This document shows positions 34,869 to 45,014 of a stretch of DNA of 64,000 nucleotides, piece by piece. Below the pieces are notes generated by a model. That model did no database searches, was not told the DNA's origin, and saw only the letters and a program-made list of their open reading frames with translations. Made by a program: the position numbers and the translations under genes. Numbering within the stretch: position 1 is the stretch's first letter; every line of letters begins with the position of its first letter. Source of the stretch: Rhizobium aethiopicum (lineage in GTDB: Bacteria > Pseudomonadota > Alphaproteobacteria > Rhizobiales > Rhizobiaceae); assembly GCF_014197535.1 (NCBI RefSeq), contig NZ_JACIFV010000021.1, positions 45,392 through 109,391 on the forward strand. The letters are read 5' to 3'.

Positions 34869-35783
34869 ATGGCCGAGGCCAGCATCTACGAAATCCATGA
34901 CCCGCGCTTCCGGCAGTTGATCGTCACCAGCGCTGGCCTCGACGAACTCTATTCAGGCTGCCGCTGGGCGGAGGGTCCTGTCTGGTTCAACGATGCCAAC
35001 CAGCTTCTGTGGAGCGACATTCCAAACCAGCGCATGTTGCGATGGACGCCCGAGGGCGGCGTGTCCGTCTACCGGCAGCCATCCAACTTCACCAACGGCC
35101 ACACGCGCGACGGCCAGGGCCGACTCATCTCCTGCGAACATGGCGGGCGCCGCGTCACGCGCACCGAGATCGACGGCTCGATCACCGTGCTCGCCGACCG
35201 TTTCGAAGGCGCGCGGCTCAATTCGCCGAACGACGTGGTGGTGAAATCGGACGGCACGATCTGGTTCACCGATCCAACCTACGGCATCATGTCGAATTAT
35301 GAAGGCTATCAGGCCGAGCCCGAGCAGGCGACGCGCAACGTCTACCGGCTTGATCCGGCCACCGGCGAGCTAACTGCCGTCGTCACGGATTTCATCCAGC
35401 CGAACGGCCTTGCTTTCTCGTCTGACGAGACGATCCTCTACGTCGCGGATTCGGCAGCAAGCCACGACGAAAGCCTGCCACGTCAGATCCGCGCCTTCGA
35501 CGTGGTAGACGGCAGCAGGCTCGAAAACGGCCGCGTCTTCTGCCACATCGACAACGGCATTCCGGACGGCATCCGGACCGACGTCAATGGGAATCTTTGG
35601 TCGAGCGCCGGTGATGGCGTGCACTGCTTCGATCCGGCAGGGAAGTTGATCGGCAAGATCCGCGTGCCCCAAACCGTAGCCAACCTGACCTTCGGCGGCC
35701 CCGGACGCAACCGTCTCTTCATAGCCGCAACCCGCTCGCTTTATTCCGTCTACGTTGCCGCAACCGGCGCCCAAAGACCGTGA
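34869..35783 (+). CDS. SMP-30/gluconolactonase-family sugar lactonase
   Basis: 304-residue six-bladed beta-propeller hydrolase that opens sugar lactones using a divalent metal. Motifs: GCRWAEGPVWFNDANQLLWSD with the metal glutamate, NFTNGHTRDGQGRLISCEHG, NSPNDVVVKSDGTIWFTDPTYG and ADSAASHDESLPRQ. No signal peptide, so cytoplasmic. As last gene of the transporter operon it suggests that the imported sugar is first oxidised to a lactone by an enzyme encoded elsewhere. Confidence 0.86.
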   Translation: MAEASIYEIHDPRFRQLIVTSAGLDELYSGCRWAEGPVWFNDANQLLWSDIPNQRMLRWTPEGGVSVYRQPSNFTNGHTRDGQGRLISCEHGGRRVTRTEIDGSITVLADRFEGARLNSPNDVVVKSDGTIWFTDPTYGIMSNYEGYQAEPEQATRNVYRLDPATGELTAVVTDFIQPNGLAFSSDETILYVADSAASHDESLPRQIRAFDVVDGSRLENGRVFCHIDNGIPDGIRTDVNGNLWSSAGDGVHCFDPAGKLIGKIRVPQTVANLTFGGPGRNRLFIAATRSLYSVYVAATGAQRP

Positions 35784-35982
35784 GCGGTGATAGGCGCGTT
35801 CATCGGAGCGAAGCCGGGCCGTTGAAAGCTACCCCTCACATCGTCGGACAATGTTGCTGTCCGCCGAATTGGAGATGCTGCGCATTGGAAAGATTTGAAT
35901 GCCGCCTTCCGACGGAGATCGAATAGGTCTTTCCGTTTGCTGACCGGTTATGCGGAGTGTGCGGCCTGGCCGGCGAACGCCC

Positions 35983-36000
35983 CGCCGCTTCGAAGCGGCG
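35983..36000. terminator. Hairpin between convergent lactonase and alpha-mannosidase genes
   Basis: CGCCGCTTCGAAGCGGCG is a perfect palindrome located just before the GH38 stop (36022), between two convergent genes. No T-run follows, so termination is inferred from position only. Confidence 0.4.
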
Positions 36001-36021
36001 ATGCGTCACCCAATTCAGGCG

Positions 36022-39000
36022 TTAGGCCTTTTCAAGCCTCCAGGTCCGAATCTCAAACGGCATGATGTCGGCGGGGCCTTTGCGCTCCATTGGCTCTTCG
36101 AGAATATTGAGCGGCTGCGATGCCCTCCATCCGGAAGGCAGGCCGAGGGAGAGGCGGCCGCGGCGGCCGGCCGGTTCGTAGAGGCGCAGGATGAGACCCT
36201 CGCCCTCCTCCGCCGACTTCAGGCCGGAGAAGGCAACAGGCGTGCCCGCGACATCAATTGGCGCGAAACTGCCGGCGGAAAGGCCTTTGGCCTCCGCCGT
36301 CACCAGCGGCTGGTTGAGGTCGAGCGCCTCATTGAGCACGCCGCCTTCGTGCCAGGCGCCCTCATGCGGCATCAGCGCATAGGTGAAGCTCTGTTCGCCT
36401 TCATCGGCCAGCGGATCGGGATAGATCGGACCGCGCACCAGGCTCATGCCGATCACATTGCCGCGGGCGCTGTGGCCGTATTTGGCATTGTTGAGCAGCG
36501 CCACGCCGAAGCCGGGCTCGCTGAGATCGACGAAGCGATGGGCGGCGGCCTCGAACATCGCCTGCTCCCAGGAGGTATTCGTGTGTGTCGCCCGCTCGAC
36601 GATGCCGAAGGCGCATTCGAAGGTCGCCTTGCGGGCCTTGACGTCGACCGGGTTCAGGGTGCGCAGCAGGGTGCGGCGGTCGTGCCAGTCGATGGTCGTT
36701 TCGATGTCGAGCCGCTTGGAATTGGCCGTCAAGACATAGGTCTGCGTGACGCTCGAATGCCGGTAGCGGTGGACGACGCGGATCGCCGCGCGGTGCGGGT
36801 CGCTTTCGACGAGGCTGATGCTTTCGGGCGCTTCGAGCCGGATGCCCTTTTCGGCATAGTCGGCGTCGACATCCCAGGCATCCCAGTTGCGCGGCTTGTC
36901 GGCCGGATAGACCCAGAGCTGGTTGGCGGAGCCATCGACCACTTCGCGGCCGCTCGCCTTGTGGATGAGGCTGGCAACCGCCCCATCCTTGCCGATGACC
37001 ACCGAGAGATGATCGTTCTCGAGGCGATCGGCGCCGGCCTTCAGCCCACCCGCCGGCTTCAGCGCCTGCCTGTCGAAGACGGCGACCGACAAGGGAGCGA
37101 CGATATCGGCGGCCGAAAGCACCGTGCCGTCGGCAAGTATTGCACTCACCGGCCGTGGCGCAAGCGACGGATTGACGACGATCAGGGCGTCAGCGACCCC
37201 GCCCTTCGGCAAATTGGCAGAAAGCGCCTGCAAAGCCTTGGCCTGCTCGGCCTTGGCATGGTCGATGACGCCGCCGAGCTCCTGCTCCGCATCCTGATAG
37301 ACTTCGCGGATGCTCGAACCCGGCAGGATGTCGTGGAACTCGTTCTTCAGCACCACGCGCCAGTCCGCCTCGAGGCTTTTCGGCTTTTCGGCGCCGAGAA
37401 GATGGGCCAGCGAAGCGAGAGTCTCGGCGGTGATCAGCGCGCGTTCGGCCTGGCGGTGCTTGCGCTTGACGCCGCTTTGGGTCGTCAGCGTCGCGCGGTG
37501 CAGTTCGAGATAGATCTCGCCGTCCCAGACGGGAAGCTTCTTCTCCCCAGCGGTTTTGTGCGCCCGCTCGTAGAAGCTTTTGACGGTGCCCCAGCGTGCC
37601 TGCGGGATCGCCGGGAAATCGCGCAGCTGCACTTCGCGCTCCACCATTTCAGGCGTCACGCCACCGCCGCCGTCGCCGTAGCCGACGGCGAGAAGCGAGG
37701 TATCGTGCTGTACCTTGCCGCGGAAATTCTTCCATGTCGGCACATAGCAGTCGGCCTGCACGAAGCCGTTATATCCCTGCATCGGATTGTCGAAGGTGTG
37801 GGTCAGCACCTGGCTGCCATCGAGGCCCTTCCACCAGAAGAGATCGGAGGGGATATGGTTGGTCTCGCTCCAGTTGACCTTGATCGTGAAGAAGCTGTCG
37901 ATGCCGCCCTGTCTCAGGATCTGCGGCAGAGCGCCGGAGAAGCCGAAGCAATCCGGCAGCCAGCACACCGTATGGCGCGTGCCGAAGGTCTTTTCGAAAT
38001 AACGCTGGCCGTAGAGAACTTGGCGGACGAGGCTTTCGCCTGTGGGCATGTTGGTGTCGGGCTCGACCCACATGCCGCCGACGGTTTCCCACTTTCCTTC
38101 CGCGACCTTCTCCTTGATGCGATCGAGAAGCTCCGGATCTTCCTCTTCCATCTGCGCGTAATAATGGGCGGTCGACTGGTTGAAGCGGAATTCGGCGGAG
38201 CGCTCCATCAGAGAGAGCGCTGTGTTGAAGGTGCGCCGCATTTTCCGCCGCGTCTCGCGATAGGGCCAGAGCCAGGCGAGATCGATATGAGCGTGGCCGG
38301 TCAGCACCAGTTCCCCATTCGGGGGAAAGCGCTTCTGCAGCTCCTTCAACCGCACCGTCAGGACCTCGAAGGCAGCGGCGGCCGAAGCGCTCTGCTCGTC
38401 GGAGAGACCAGCCGGATCGGAAACAAGCTCCGGCAGTTCCCAGATCTTCTGCTGCATGACGGCGCCCGACGTGCGGGAGATGTAGGGCGCCGTATCAGAC
38501 GGCCAGTCGAGGCTGCGCAAGGCCTGCTCCGCGGCGCTGACCAGATGCGGCACGACCTCATGCTCGCCGAGCGCGCCAATCGCCTCGGCGATCTGCTTCA
38601 GGAGAAGATGCAGGCGGTGAACGGGACCGTCGAGCCAGATCAGACGGGCTTTGTTGAGCCGCGGCGCCCGGTTCGGCTCGCCGAAAGGAAAGCGTGCGAC
38701 GCTTTCCGTCGCAATCGAGAAGCGGCGGCCTTTTACCGGGAACTCCTGGTGATAGGGATCGAGGCCGAATGTTTCGCTCTGGCCATCGGGATAGCTGAGC
38801 GTGATCAGGCTCTCGCCGCCGAGATCGAGCTGCAAGCGAATATCTTCGAGCGGCCAGTTCGCCGGCGCTTCAGCGCTCGCAGCAAAATGCACCACGCCTT
38901 CACGATGCGGCCAGTCCTGGTGATGGGCGATCGGCTCTCCCTCGAAGGTCCAGCCATCGATCGGGCTGCTATACCGGTCCCGCCAATGCGCGAGCTCGGC

Positions 39001-39048
39001 GATACGGACCTTCAGACTATCGAGGCGTTGGGCAATGGTGAGCGGCAT
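36022..39048 (-). CDS. Glycoside hydrolase family 38 alpha-mannosidase
   Basis: 1008-residue zinc-dependent alpha-mannosidase. The zinc ligands lie in GHAHIDLAWLW (H254, D256), and the nucleophile is the aspartate of WLPDCFGFSG (D366). The helical middle domain contains LKNEFHDILPGSSI with a further zinc histidine, and beta-sandwich domains fill the C-terminal half. Full length for the bacterial class II type. No signal peptide, so it removes mannose from imported oligosaccharides in the cytoplasm. AGGA is 6 bases before the ATG. Possibly linked in function to the neighbouring sugar transport operon, but transcribed towards it. Confidence 0.9.
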   Translation of the reverse strand: MPLTIAQRLDSLKVRIAELAHWRDRYSSPIDGWTFEGEPIAHHQDWPHREGVVHFAASAEAPANWPLEDIRLQLDLGGESLITLSYPDGQSETFGLDPYHQEFPVKGRRFSIATESVARFPFGEPNRAPRLNKARLIWLDGPVHRLHLLLKQIAEAIGALGEHEVVPHLVSAAEQALRSLDWPSDTAPYISRTSGAVMQQKIWELPELVSDPAGLSDEQSASAAAAFEVLTVRLKELQKRFPPNGELVLTGHAHIDLAWLWPYRETRRKMRRTFNTALSLMERSAEFRFNQSTAHYYAQMEEEDPELLDRIKEKVAEGKWETVGGMWVEPDTNMPTGESLVRQVLYGQRYFEKTFGTRHTVCWLPDCFGFSGALPQILRQGGIDSFFTIKVNWSETNHIPSDLFWWKGLDGSQVLTHTFDNPMQGYNGFVQADCYVPTWKNFRGKVQHDTSLLAVGYGDGGGGVTPEMVEREVQLRDFPAIPQARWGTVKSFYERAHKTAGEKKLPVWDGEIYLELHRATLTTQSGVKRKHRQAERALITAETLASLAHLLGAEKPKSLEADWRVVLKNEFHDILPGSSIREVYQDAEQELGGVIDHAKAEQAKALQALSANLPKGGVADALIVVNPSLAPRPVSAILADGTVLSAADIVAPLSVAVFDRQALKPAGGLKAGADRLENDHLSVVIGKDGAVASLIHKASGREVVDGSANQLWVYPADKPRNWDAWDVDADYAEKGIRLEAPESISLVESDPHRAAIRVVHRYRHSSVTQTYVLTANSKRLDIETTIDWHDRRTLLRTLNPVDVKARKATFECAFGIVERATHTNTSWEQAMFEAAAHRFVDLSEPGFGVALLNNAKYGHSARGNVIGMSLVRGPIYPDPLADEGEQSFTYALMPHEGAWHEGGVLNEALDLNQPLVTAEAKGLSAGSFAPIDVAGTPVAFSGLKSAEEGEGLILRLYEPAGRRGRLSLGLPSGWRASQPLNILEEPMERKGPADIMPFEIRTWRLEKA

Positions 39049-39681
39049 GGCTTATCCTGTTGAAAATCGGCGGCGCGCGATCGGGAATCATGGCTTTGGG
39101 AGATGAAGATGATGCGATAGGGATCGCGAATGCTGGCCCTCCTCCCAGCGGGTCCTGCCGATGCTTAGATTAAGTAACTTTGATTTGGCGTCAAGCCGCA
39201 AAAGATCTTCTGTTCGAGATCGCCAATCCTGACCGGTCTACTTCTCGCAAATCCTTCCAGCCACGGCACCGGATGGCCGCTGCATTGCTGCGGCCCGTGA
39301 AGGTCACGCCTTGGCCGATCCATAACGCAGGATAACTGCGCCGGCCGCGGTCGTCGTGCTGTCGAGTAGCTACCTCATTTCGTAATGCTGAGAAGAATGA
39401 GAAGACCGATGGGCCGTGGCGTGTCTTCGGTATGGCGGAGGGTATGCTGCCCTGCTGGTGAAACACTGAGAGATCAAGTTTACGCATTCACCTCAGGTAC
39501 CCGCAAACGGATGCCGCGGCGCCATTGATGATTCCTTCAACCTACAAAGAAGCTCAAGCCATCCTCGACAAACTTGAAGCGATCACTGTGGTAATTGGCT
39601 CTCGAGTGGAGTGATCGCCGGCCACGACACGATCCCAGACAGTAGTCGTTTTCAGGGCGATGATAGAATCGCGAAGATCGA
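39049..39681. other. Gene-free region between alpha-mannosidase and FAD oxidase genes
   Basis: About 630 bases. Only short frames occur, for example 39191-39487 minus and a 28-codon ATG frame (MIPSTYKEAQAILDKLEAIT...) starting near 39528. None is recognisable. It probably contains the GH38 promoter and an ancient junction between the sugar and amino-acid parts of the window. Confidence 0.4.
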
Positions 39682-40959
39682 TCAAAACAGCAGGTCCTTT
39701 GCGCGGTAGTAGGTGCCCACGATAGGCAGAAACCACGGATTTCCGGTATGGAACGGAACGGCGGGCCAATCGAAACCCTCTAGCGGGTTGCCGTCTTTAC
39801 GGCCCATGGTTAAATCCGCCAACACACTACCCATGTAAGTTGACAACTGGGCTCCATGACCAGAATAACCCATGCTGTAAAACACGCCGTCGGCACTGCC
39901 CGCCCGGGGATAACGGTCTTGGGTGCACCCGACGAGGCCGCCCCAGCAATAGTCGATCTCGACGTCTGCAAGCTGCGGAAACATGCCGATCAACTGTTGG
40001 CGCAGAAGCTGGCCGGAGCTGACGTCGGTTTTCTGGTTGGACACGGCCGAAAATCTCGCCCTCCCTCCGAACAGCATGCGGTTGTCGGGCGTGAGGCGGA
40101 AATAGTTGGAGATGTTGAGAGAGTTGGTGAAGTTGCGGTTGCCCGGAACTGTGGCAGCGATCTCCTGTGGGGTGAGCGGGCGTGTCGCAATGATGAAGGA
40201 AGCGACCGGCATGAGCCTTCGGCGGAAATAGTTAAAGGCGCCTGGCGTATAGGCGTCGGTCGCCAGGATGACCTGGCGGGCGGTGAGTGAGCCGGTCGGT
40301 GTGGTCAACCGCCAACCGTTCGCCACGCGCTCTCGGGCGGTGACTGGGTTCCGCTCCCAGATCGCCGCACCATGGCGGCAGGCCGCTTCCGCCACGCCGT
40401 TGGCGTAGCGTCCCATGTGCATCATGGCGGATTTCGGATAGAGAATCCCGCCATGGAAGACATCCGATATCACCTCCTTGCGGAGGTCCTCGCGCGTCAG
40501 CCATTCGGCTGATGGATCAACCTCGCGACGGATTTCTTCGGACATCGCCTGCAGCTTAGCGACGTGAGAGGGCTTCGAAGCAAGCTTGAGCTTGCCGCCC
40601 CTGCGAAAGTCACACGCGATCCTTTCTTCCTCGATGATGCGTTCGATCATGTCGATCGAGTCATCATAGGCGCGCCACAAGCGGCGCGCCCGGTCTTCTC
40701 CGAGATGCTGCCTCGCGGCGCCGAAGCTTGCGAAATGGCCGCTGTTCAGGTGCCCGCCATTGCGCCCGGACGCACCATACCCGACGTGCTCGGCTTCCAG
40801 CAGAGCAACCTTCATGCCGGATTGCGCCAGTTTGCGCGTAGCGTTCAGGCCCGTGAAGCCGGCACCGATCACCGCAACCTCGAAATCCCCACAAACCGGA
40901 CCCGCGATGCCTCCTGCAAATGGACTGGAAGTATCATGCCAATAGGAAGCAAATTTCAT
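39682..40959 (-). CDS. FAD-dependent oxidoreductase, gamma-glutamylputrescine oxidase/DadA-like
   Basis: 425-residue DAO-family flavoenzyme. Dinucleotide-binding VAVIGAGFTGLNATRKLAQSG at about 28-48, then LEAEHVGYGASGRNGGHLN, the flavin loop typical of PuuB/OrdL oxidases. C-terminal YSMGYSGHGAQLSTYMG closes the FAD site. It oxidises an amine or amino acid to an imine with release of the aldehyde or keto acid. A broken second copy of this type lies at 59763-60140. No operon partner on the same strand close by. Confidence 0.85.
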   Translation of the reverse strand: MKFASYWHDTSSPFAGGIAGPVCGDFEVAVIGAGFTGLNATRKLAQSGMKVALLEAEHVGYGASGRNGGHLNSGHFASFGAARQHLGEDRARRLWRAYDDSIDMIERIIEEERIACDFRRGGKLKLASKPSHVAKLQAMSEEIRREVDPSAEWLTREDLRKEVISDVFHGGILYPKSAMMHMGRYANGVAEAACRHGAAIWERNPVTARERVANGWRLTTPTGSLTARQVILATDAYTPGAFNYFRRRLMPVASFIIATRPLTPQEIAATVPGNRNFTNSLNISNYFRLTPDNRMLFGGRARFSAVSNQKTDVSSGQLLRQQLIGMFPQLADVEIDYCWGGLVGCTQDRYPRAGSADGVFYSMGYSGHGAQLSTYMGSVLADLTMGRKDGNPLEGFDWPAVPFHTGNPWFLPIVGTYYRAKDLLF

Positions 40960-41714
40960 CGCAGCAAGCCCTTATGCTCGTCCGATTGGGATGCATCGAG
41001 CATATACCTGCTTGTGCCGGAGGAGTGCGGCACAAGTGAACGCGTTTCGCAATGATCGCCTGTATTGTAAGCCGCAAACGACAGCATATTCTGTTTACGC
41101 TAAAGCTCCGCAGCGCTTCAGGATTATTTCGGCGTTCAGCGTCGCGCTCGTAGTCATAGAAGCGATTTTCCAGTGGCGCGCCGCCGTCGCTCATCGCCAG
41201 CGGTCACTCACGCGGATCTTGGGTGAGACGCCGATTCATCACGACGCTGTGTCATCGGTGGGGTTCCTTGTCTCTTCGTCGATCTGAATGACGTCGAATT
41301 GAAATCGCCGAACTTTGGCGTACTCCTCAATGGTGCTCGTCATCGCTTCAGGGCCGCGGACTTCTCGTCTCCACGGGTCTTTTGCCCAGGCCCCAAGTTA
41401 CCATTGACAGTCCGTTCTGCCCCGGCACGGGCTGCTTCGAAAGCCACGCTTGCGGCCTAAGCGGTTCCTGTGGGATCACAATATACCTTGGGACTGATCT
41501 GGATGGCATCAACGGGAGAGGTAAGTCGTTCCTGTTGAACGGCCGTCCGTTTTGGCTGAAAATTTCGAAAAATCGCTAAGAGTAAGCCGAACCTGCCGCT
41601 CTCCGCATGTAAAAATTGTAGTAGGATGGCAGGCTGATCCAAGGATCGGAAGACGCCGCGGTGCCGCGTTGTGCTGACGTAGACGATGGGGAGAAGGGAG
41701 CGGAATAAGCGAAA
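40960..41714. other. Gene-free region upstream of the GNAT gene
   Basis: About 750 bases. On the minus strand two short frames look protein-like but have no known family: MTSTIEEYAKVRRFQFDVIQ... (34 codons, about 41240-41343) and MSDGGAPLENRFYDYERDAE... (40934-41194, overlapping the oxidase start). They may be relics of a lost gene. Confidence 0.4.
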
Positions 41715-42590
41715 ATGCAAAAGTCGGTGCGCCTGAAATCGTTTGAATTAATCGCGCAGGATATCAATAGTGTTGACGTAAGCTTGCTTCATGCCCTGTC
41801 GACGGGTGTCGGCTGGCCGCACCGCTTCAAGGATTGGGAGTTCCTGCGCCGCGCCGGCAGCGGTATCGCTGCCGTCGATGGAATTGGACGCGTCTTCGGA
41901 AGTGCAATGTGGTTTCCCCACGGAGACGATTTAGCCACCATCGGTGTGGTGATCACATCACCCCGCACACAGGCGCAGGGAACCGGCCGCTGGTTAATGC
42001 AGCAAGTGTTCGAGCAGTGCGGCGAGCGCAGGCTGGCGCTGAACTCGACTATCGCCGCCCATAAGCTCTATGTGTCACTCGGTTTCACAGCGGAAGCAAC
42101 GGTCTACCAGCATCAGGGAGACGTCGCTGCGGCGCTTCCCGCACTGCCACCTTTGGACGGTGAATTAAGTGAACTGCCGCCTGATAAGATTGAAGGGATC
42201 TTCGCCTTGGACACGTTCGCCTTCGGAACGGATAGGAGTCGACTGATTACACTCCTTTCAGAAGGCGCATCTATTTGTGTGCTCCGGCGTGACGGTGCAA
42301 TGGTAGGCTATTCGATGTGCCGCGAATTCGGGCGCGGTCATGTAGTCGGCCCTGTCATCGCAAGCAATGATCGTGACGCGATCCATCTCGCGGCCGTGCA
42401 TCTGAAAGACCTCACTGGCCAATTCGCCCGCGTCGATACGCGAGAAAAAGGACCGTTTGCCCACTTTCTTCAACAGAGCCGGCTGACTATCTCCGAGACC
42501 GTTACGACAATGTCCAAAGGCGGCCCGTTCCTAAACCGAAAGGCGAACGAACCGGCGGTATATGGCCTTGCGGGCCATGCCTTGAGCTAG
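41715..42590 (+). CDS. GNAT-family N-acetyltransferase
   Basis: 291-residue acetyltransferase with two GNAT-like parts. The first (about 1-140) has the acetyl-CoA motif ATIGVVITSPRTQAQGTGRWLM and AAHKLYVSLGFTAEATVYQHQG. The second (about 150-285) resembles the C-terminal Acetyltransf_18 extension (CREFGRGHVVGPVIASNDRDAIHLAAVHL). Such proteins often detoxify or tag small amines. It stands among amino-acid oxidase genes, but no operon partner is evident. Confidence 0.82.
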   Translation: MQKSVRLKSFELIAQDINSVDVSLLHALSTGVGWPHRFKDWEFLRRAGSGIAAVDGIGRVFGSAMWFPHGDDLATIGVVITSPRTQAQGTGRWLMQQVFEQCGERRLALNSTIAAHKLYVSLGFTAEATVYQHQGDVAAALPALPPLDGELSELPPDKIEGIFALDTFAFGTDRSRLITLLSEGASICVLRRDGAMVGYSMCREFGRGHVVGPVIASNDRDAIHLAAVHLKDLTGQFARVDTREKGPFAHFLQQSRLTISETVTTMSKGGPFLNRKANEPAVYGLAGHALS

Positions 42591-42940
42591 ACCAGAGGAT
42601 CGCGTCGAAATACCAAAGCTCTATTCTAGTTCGAGCACAACGGGCGCCTCGCGGTTTAGCAGCACCAATATGCAGATCGCAATGCGGCCCACCGGCTGCT
42701 GCAGTGGACAGTCAACACTCATCGCTTTGGTTGATCAATCGCGATTGAGTTCAGAATTTCGGCAATTTCCCCTCCCCTGCAGAATCAGCCAACGTGAGAG
42801 CTGGTGTCCAGCTGCATTTTCGGGGCGCTTCCAATTTACAATAAACGGGCTGAGACCAAACCTCCCAGACGCGTCGGTCGACAGTCTCTCACTAACCCGT
42901 AAGGGGAATGAACGTCGCGTCGGGAAGGTAGCCGCTCTTG
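42591..42940. other. Intergenic region between GNAT and acsA stops
   Basis: About 350 bases between two convergent genes. I see no gene, repeat or strong hairpin. Confidence 0.4.
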
Positions 42941-44896
42941 TCAAGCGGTCGCCCTGTTCTGCCGGTTGGCGATCAGATCATCGACGACGGCTGGATCGGC
43001 AAGCGTCGAAGTGTCGCCGAGGGCACCGAAATCGTCCTCGGCGATCTTGCGCAGGATGCGGCGCATGATCTTGCCGGAGCGGGTCTTCGGCAGGCCGGGC
43101 GCGAACTGGATCTTGTCGGGCGCGGCGATCGGGCCGATTTCGGCGCGCACATGTTTCACCAGTTCCTGGCGAAGCGTGTCCGAACCATCGTGACCGGCCA
43201 TCAGCGTGACATAGCAATAGATGCCCTGGCCCTTGATTGAGTGCGGATAGCCGACGACCGTGGCTTCCGAGACCAGATTGTGCGAGACGAGGGCGGACTC
43301 AACCTCCGCCGTTCCCAGCCGGTGGCCGGAGACGTTGAGCACGTCGTCGACACGGCCGGTGATCCAGTAATAGCCGTCTTCGTCGCGTCGGCAGCCGTCG
43401 CCGGTGAAATACTTGCCCTTGTAGGTGGAGAAATAGGTCTGGATGAAACGGTCGTGATCGCCATAGACGGTGCGCATCTGGCCCGGCCAGCTGTCGGCGA
43501 TGCAGAGATTGCCGTCGGCCGGGCCTTCCAGCACCTTGCCCTCATTGTCGACCAGCTCAGGCTTGACGCCGAAGAACGGCGTGGTCGCCGAACCGGGCTT
43601 CAGGTCAGTGGCGCCCGGCAGCGGCGTGATCATGTGGCCGCCGGTTTCCGTCTGCCACCAGGTATCGATGACCGGGCAGCGCTTGTCGCCGACGACATTG
43701 TAATACCATTCCCAGGCTTCCGGATTGATCGGCTCGCCGACCGTGCCGAGCAGCCGCAGCGAAGAGCGCGAAGAGCGCGTGACGAATTCGTCGCCGGCCC
43801 CCATCAGCGAGCGGATTGCCGTCGGCGCCGTATAGAAGATGTTGACCTTGTGCTTGTCGATCACTTCCCAGAAACGGCCCTGATCCGGGAAATTCGGCAC
43901 GCCCTCGAACATCAGCGTCGTCGCACAGTTCGCCAGCGGCCCATAGACGATATAGGAATGGCCGGTGACCCAGCCGACATCGGCCGTGCACCAGTAGACG
44001 TCGCCGTGATGATAGTCGAAGACATATTCATGCGTCATCGATGCATAGACCAGATAACCGCCGGTCGTGTGCAGCACGCCCTTCGGCTTGCCGGTCGAAC
44101 CTGAGGTGTAGAGGATGAACAGCGGATCTTCCGCCTTCATCTTCACCGGCGGGCATTCCGGCTTCACCGTAGCGATCTCCTGGTGATACCAGAGGTCGCG
44201 GCCCGGCGCCCAGCCGGTTTTGCCGCCGGTGCGGCGCACGACCAGCACCTTGCTGACAGTGACGTGCTGGCGAGCGGCGATATGGATCGCCGTATCGGTA
44301 TTGTCCTTCAGCGGTACCGGCTTGCCGCCGCGCACGCCCTCGTCGCAGGTGATGACGAAGGTCGATTCACAGTCGACGATACGCCCGGCCAGAGCCTCCG
44401 GCGAAAAACCGCCGAAGACGACCGAATGCACCGCGCCGATGCGGGCGCAGGCGAGCATCGCATAGGCCGCTTCGGGGATCATCGGCATGTAGATGGTGAC
44501 GCGATCGCCCTTCTTGACACCATGCTTCTTCAACACGTTCGCTGTCCGGCAGACATGCTCGTAGAGCTCGTTATAGGTGACCTTCTTGTCGACGTAAGGG
44601 TTGTCGCCTTCCCAGATGATCGCCACCTGGTCGCCATTCGTCTTCAGATGGCGGTCGATACAATTGTAGGAGACGTTCGTCTGGCCGTCTTCGAACCATT
44701 TGATCGAGACCTTGCCGGTGAAGGAGGTGTTCTTGACCTTGGTATAAGGTTTGAACCAGTCGATCCGCTTGCCGTGCTTGCCCCAGAACTTGTCTGGATT
44801 TTCAATGCTTTCCTCGTACCATTTCAGATATTTTTCCCGGTCTATGAATGCTTGTTCGCGAATGAGACGCGGCACGGTGTAGCGATCGAGGACCAC
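42941..44896 (-). CDS. acsA: Acetyl-CoA synthetase
   Basis: 651-residue AMP-forming acetate-CoA ligase, full length. AMP-binding motif YTSGSTGKPKGVLHTTGGY (about 260-280), WWQTETGG, YFTGDGCRRDEDGYYWITGR, and the regulatory/catalytic lysine in KTRSGKIMRR near the C-terminus (target of acetylation in Acs enzymes). From about residue 20 it reads like the standard rhizobial enzyme (WGKHGKRIDWFKPYTKVKNT...), but the first 16 or so residues (MVLDRYTVPRLIREQA) look unlike the usual N-terminus. It follows the oxidase gene on the same strand after 119 bases and could activate acetate released by the neighbouring catabolism. Confidence 0.9.
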   Translation of the reverse strand: MVLDRYTVPRLIREQAFIDREKYLKWYEESIENPDKFWGKHGKRIDWFKPYTKVKNTSFTGKVSIKWFEDGQTNVSYNCIDRHLKTNGDQVAIIWEGDNPYVDKKVTYNELYEHVCRTANVLKKHGVKKGDRVTIYMPMIPEAAYAMLACARIGAVHSVVFGGFSPEALAGRIVDCESTFVITCDEGVRGGKPVPLKDNTDTAIHIAARQHVTVSKVLVVRRTGGKTGWAPGRDLWYHQEIATVKPECPPVKMKAEDPLFILYTSGSTGKPKGVLHTTGGYLVYASMTHEYVFDYHHGDVYWCTADVGWVTGHSYIVYGPLANCATTLMFEGVPNFPDQGRFWEVIDKHKVNIFYTAPTAIRSLMGAGDEFVTRSSRSSLRLLGTVGEPINPEAWEWYYNVVGDKRCPVIDTWWQTETGGHMITPLPGATDLKPGSATTPFFGVKPELVDNEGKVLEGPADGNLCIADSWPGQMRTVYGDHDRFIQTYFSTYKGKYFTGDGCRRDEDGYYWITGRVDDVLNVSGHRLGTAEVESALVSHNLVSEATVVGYPHSIKGQGIYCYVTLMAGHDGSDTLRQELVKHVRAEIGPIAAPDKIQFAPGLPKTRSGKIMRRILRKIAEDDFGALGDTSTLADPAVVDDLIANRQNRATA

Positions 44897-45014
44897 TGAT
44901 TAGCTCCCTGTGATTGGCTCCTGGAAATTGATCCCGCTCGACGAGAATCTTGAAGCCGGTTCTGTCTGGTTGATATCCAACCCCATTTGTCGGTCCGCGG
45001 CCGTACGTCGACCG

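Noticed and set aside
35950..39063. 1037-codon plus-strand frame opposite the alpha-mannosidase gene
   Set aside because: It is the antisense of a clear GH38 enzyme. Long antisense frames are common in GC-rich genes, and the translation has no recognisable motif.
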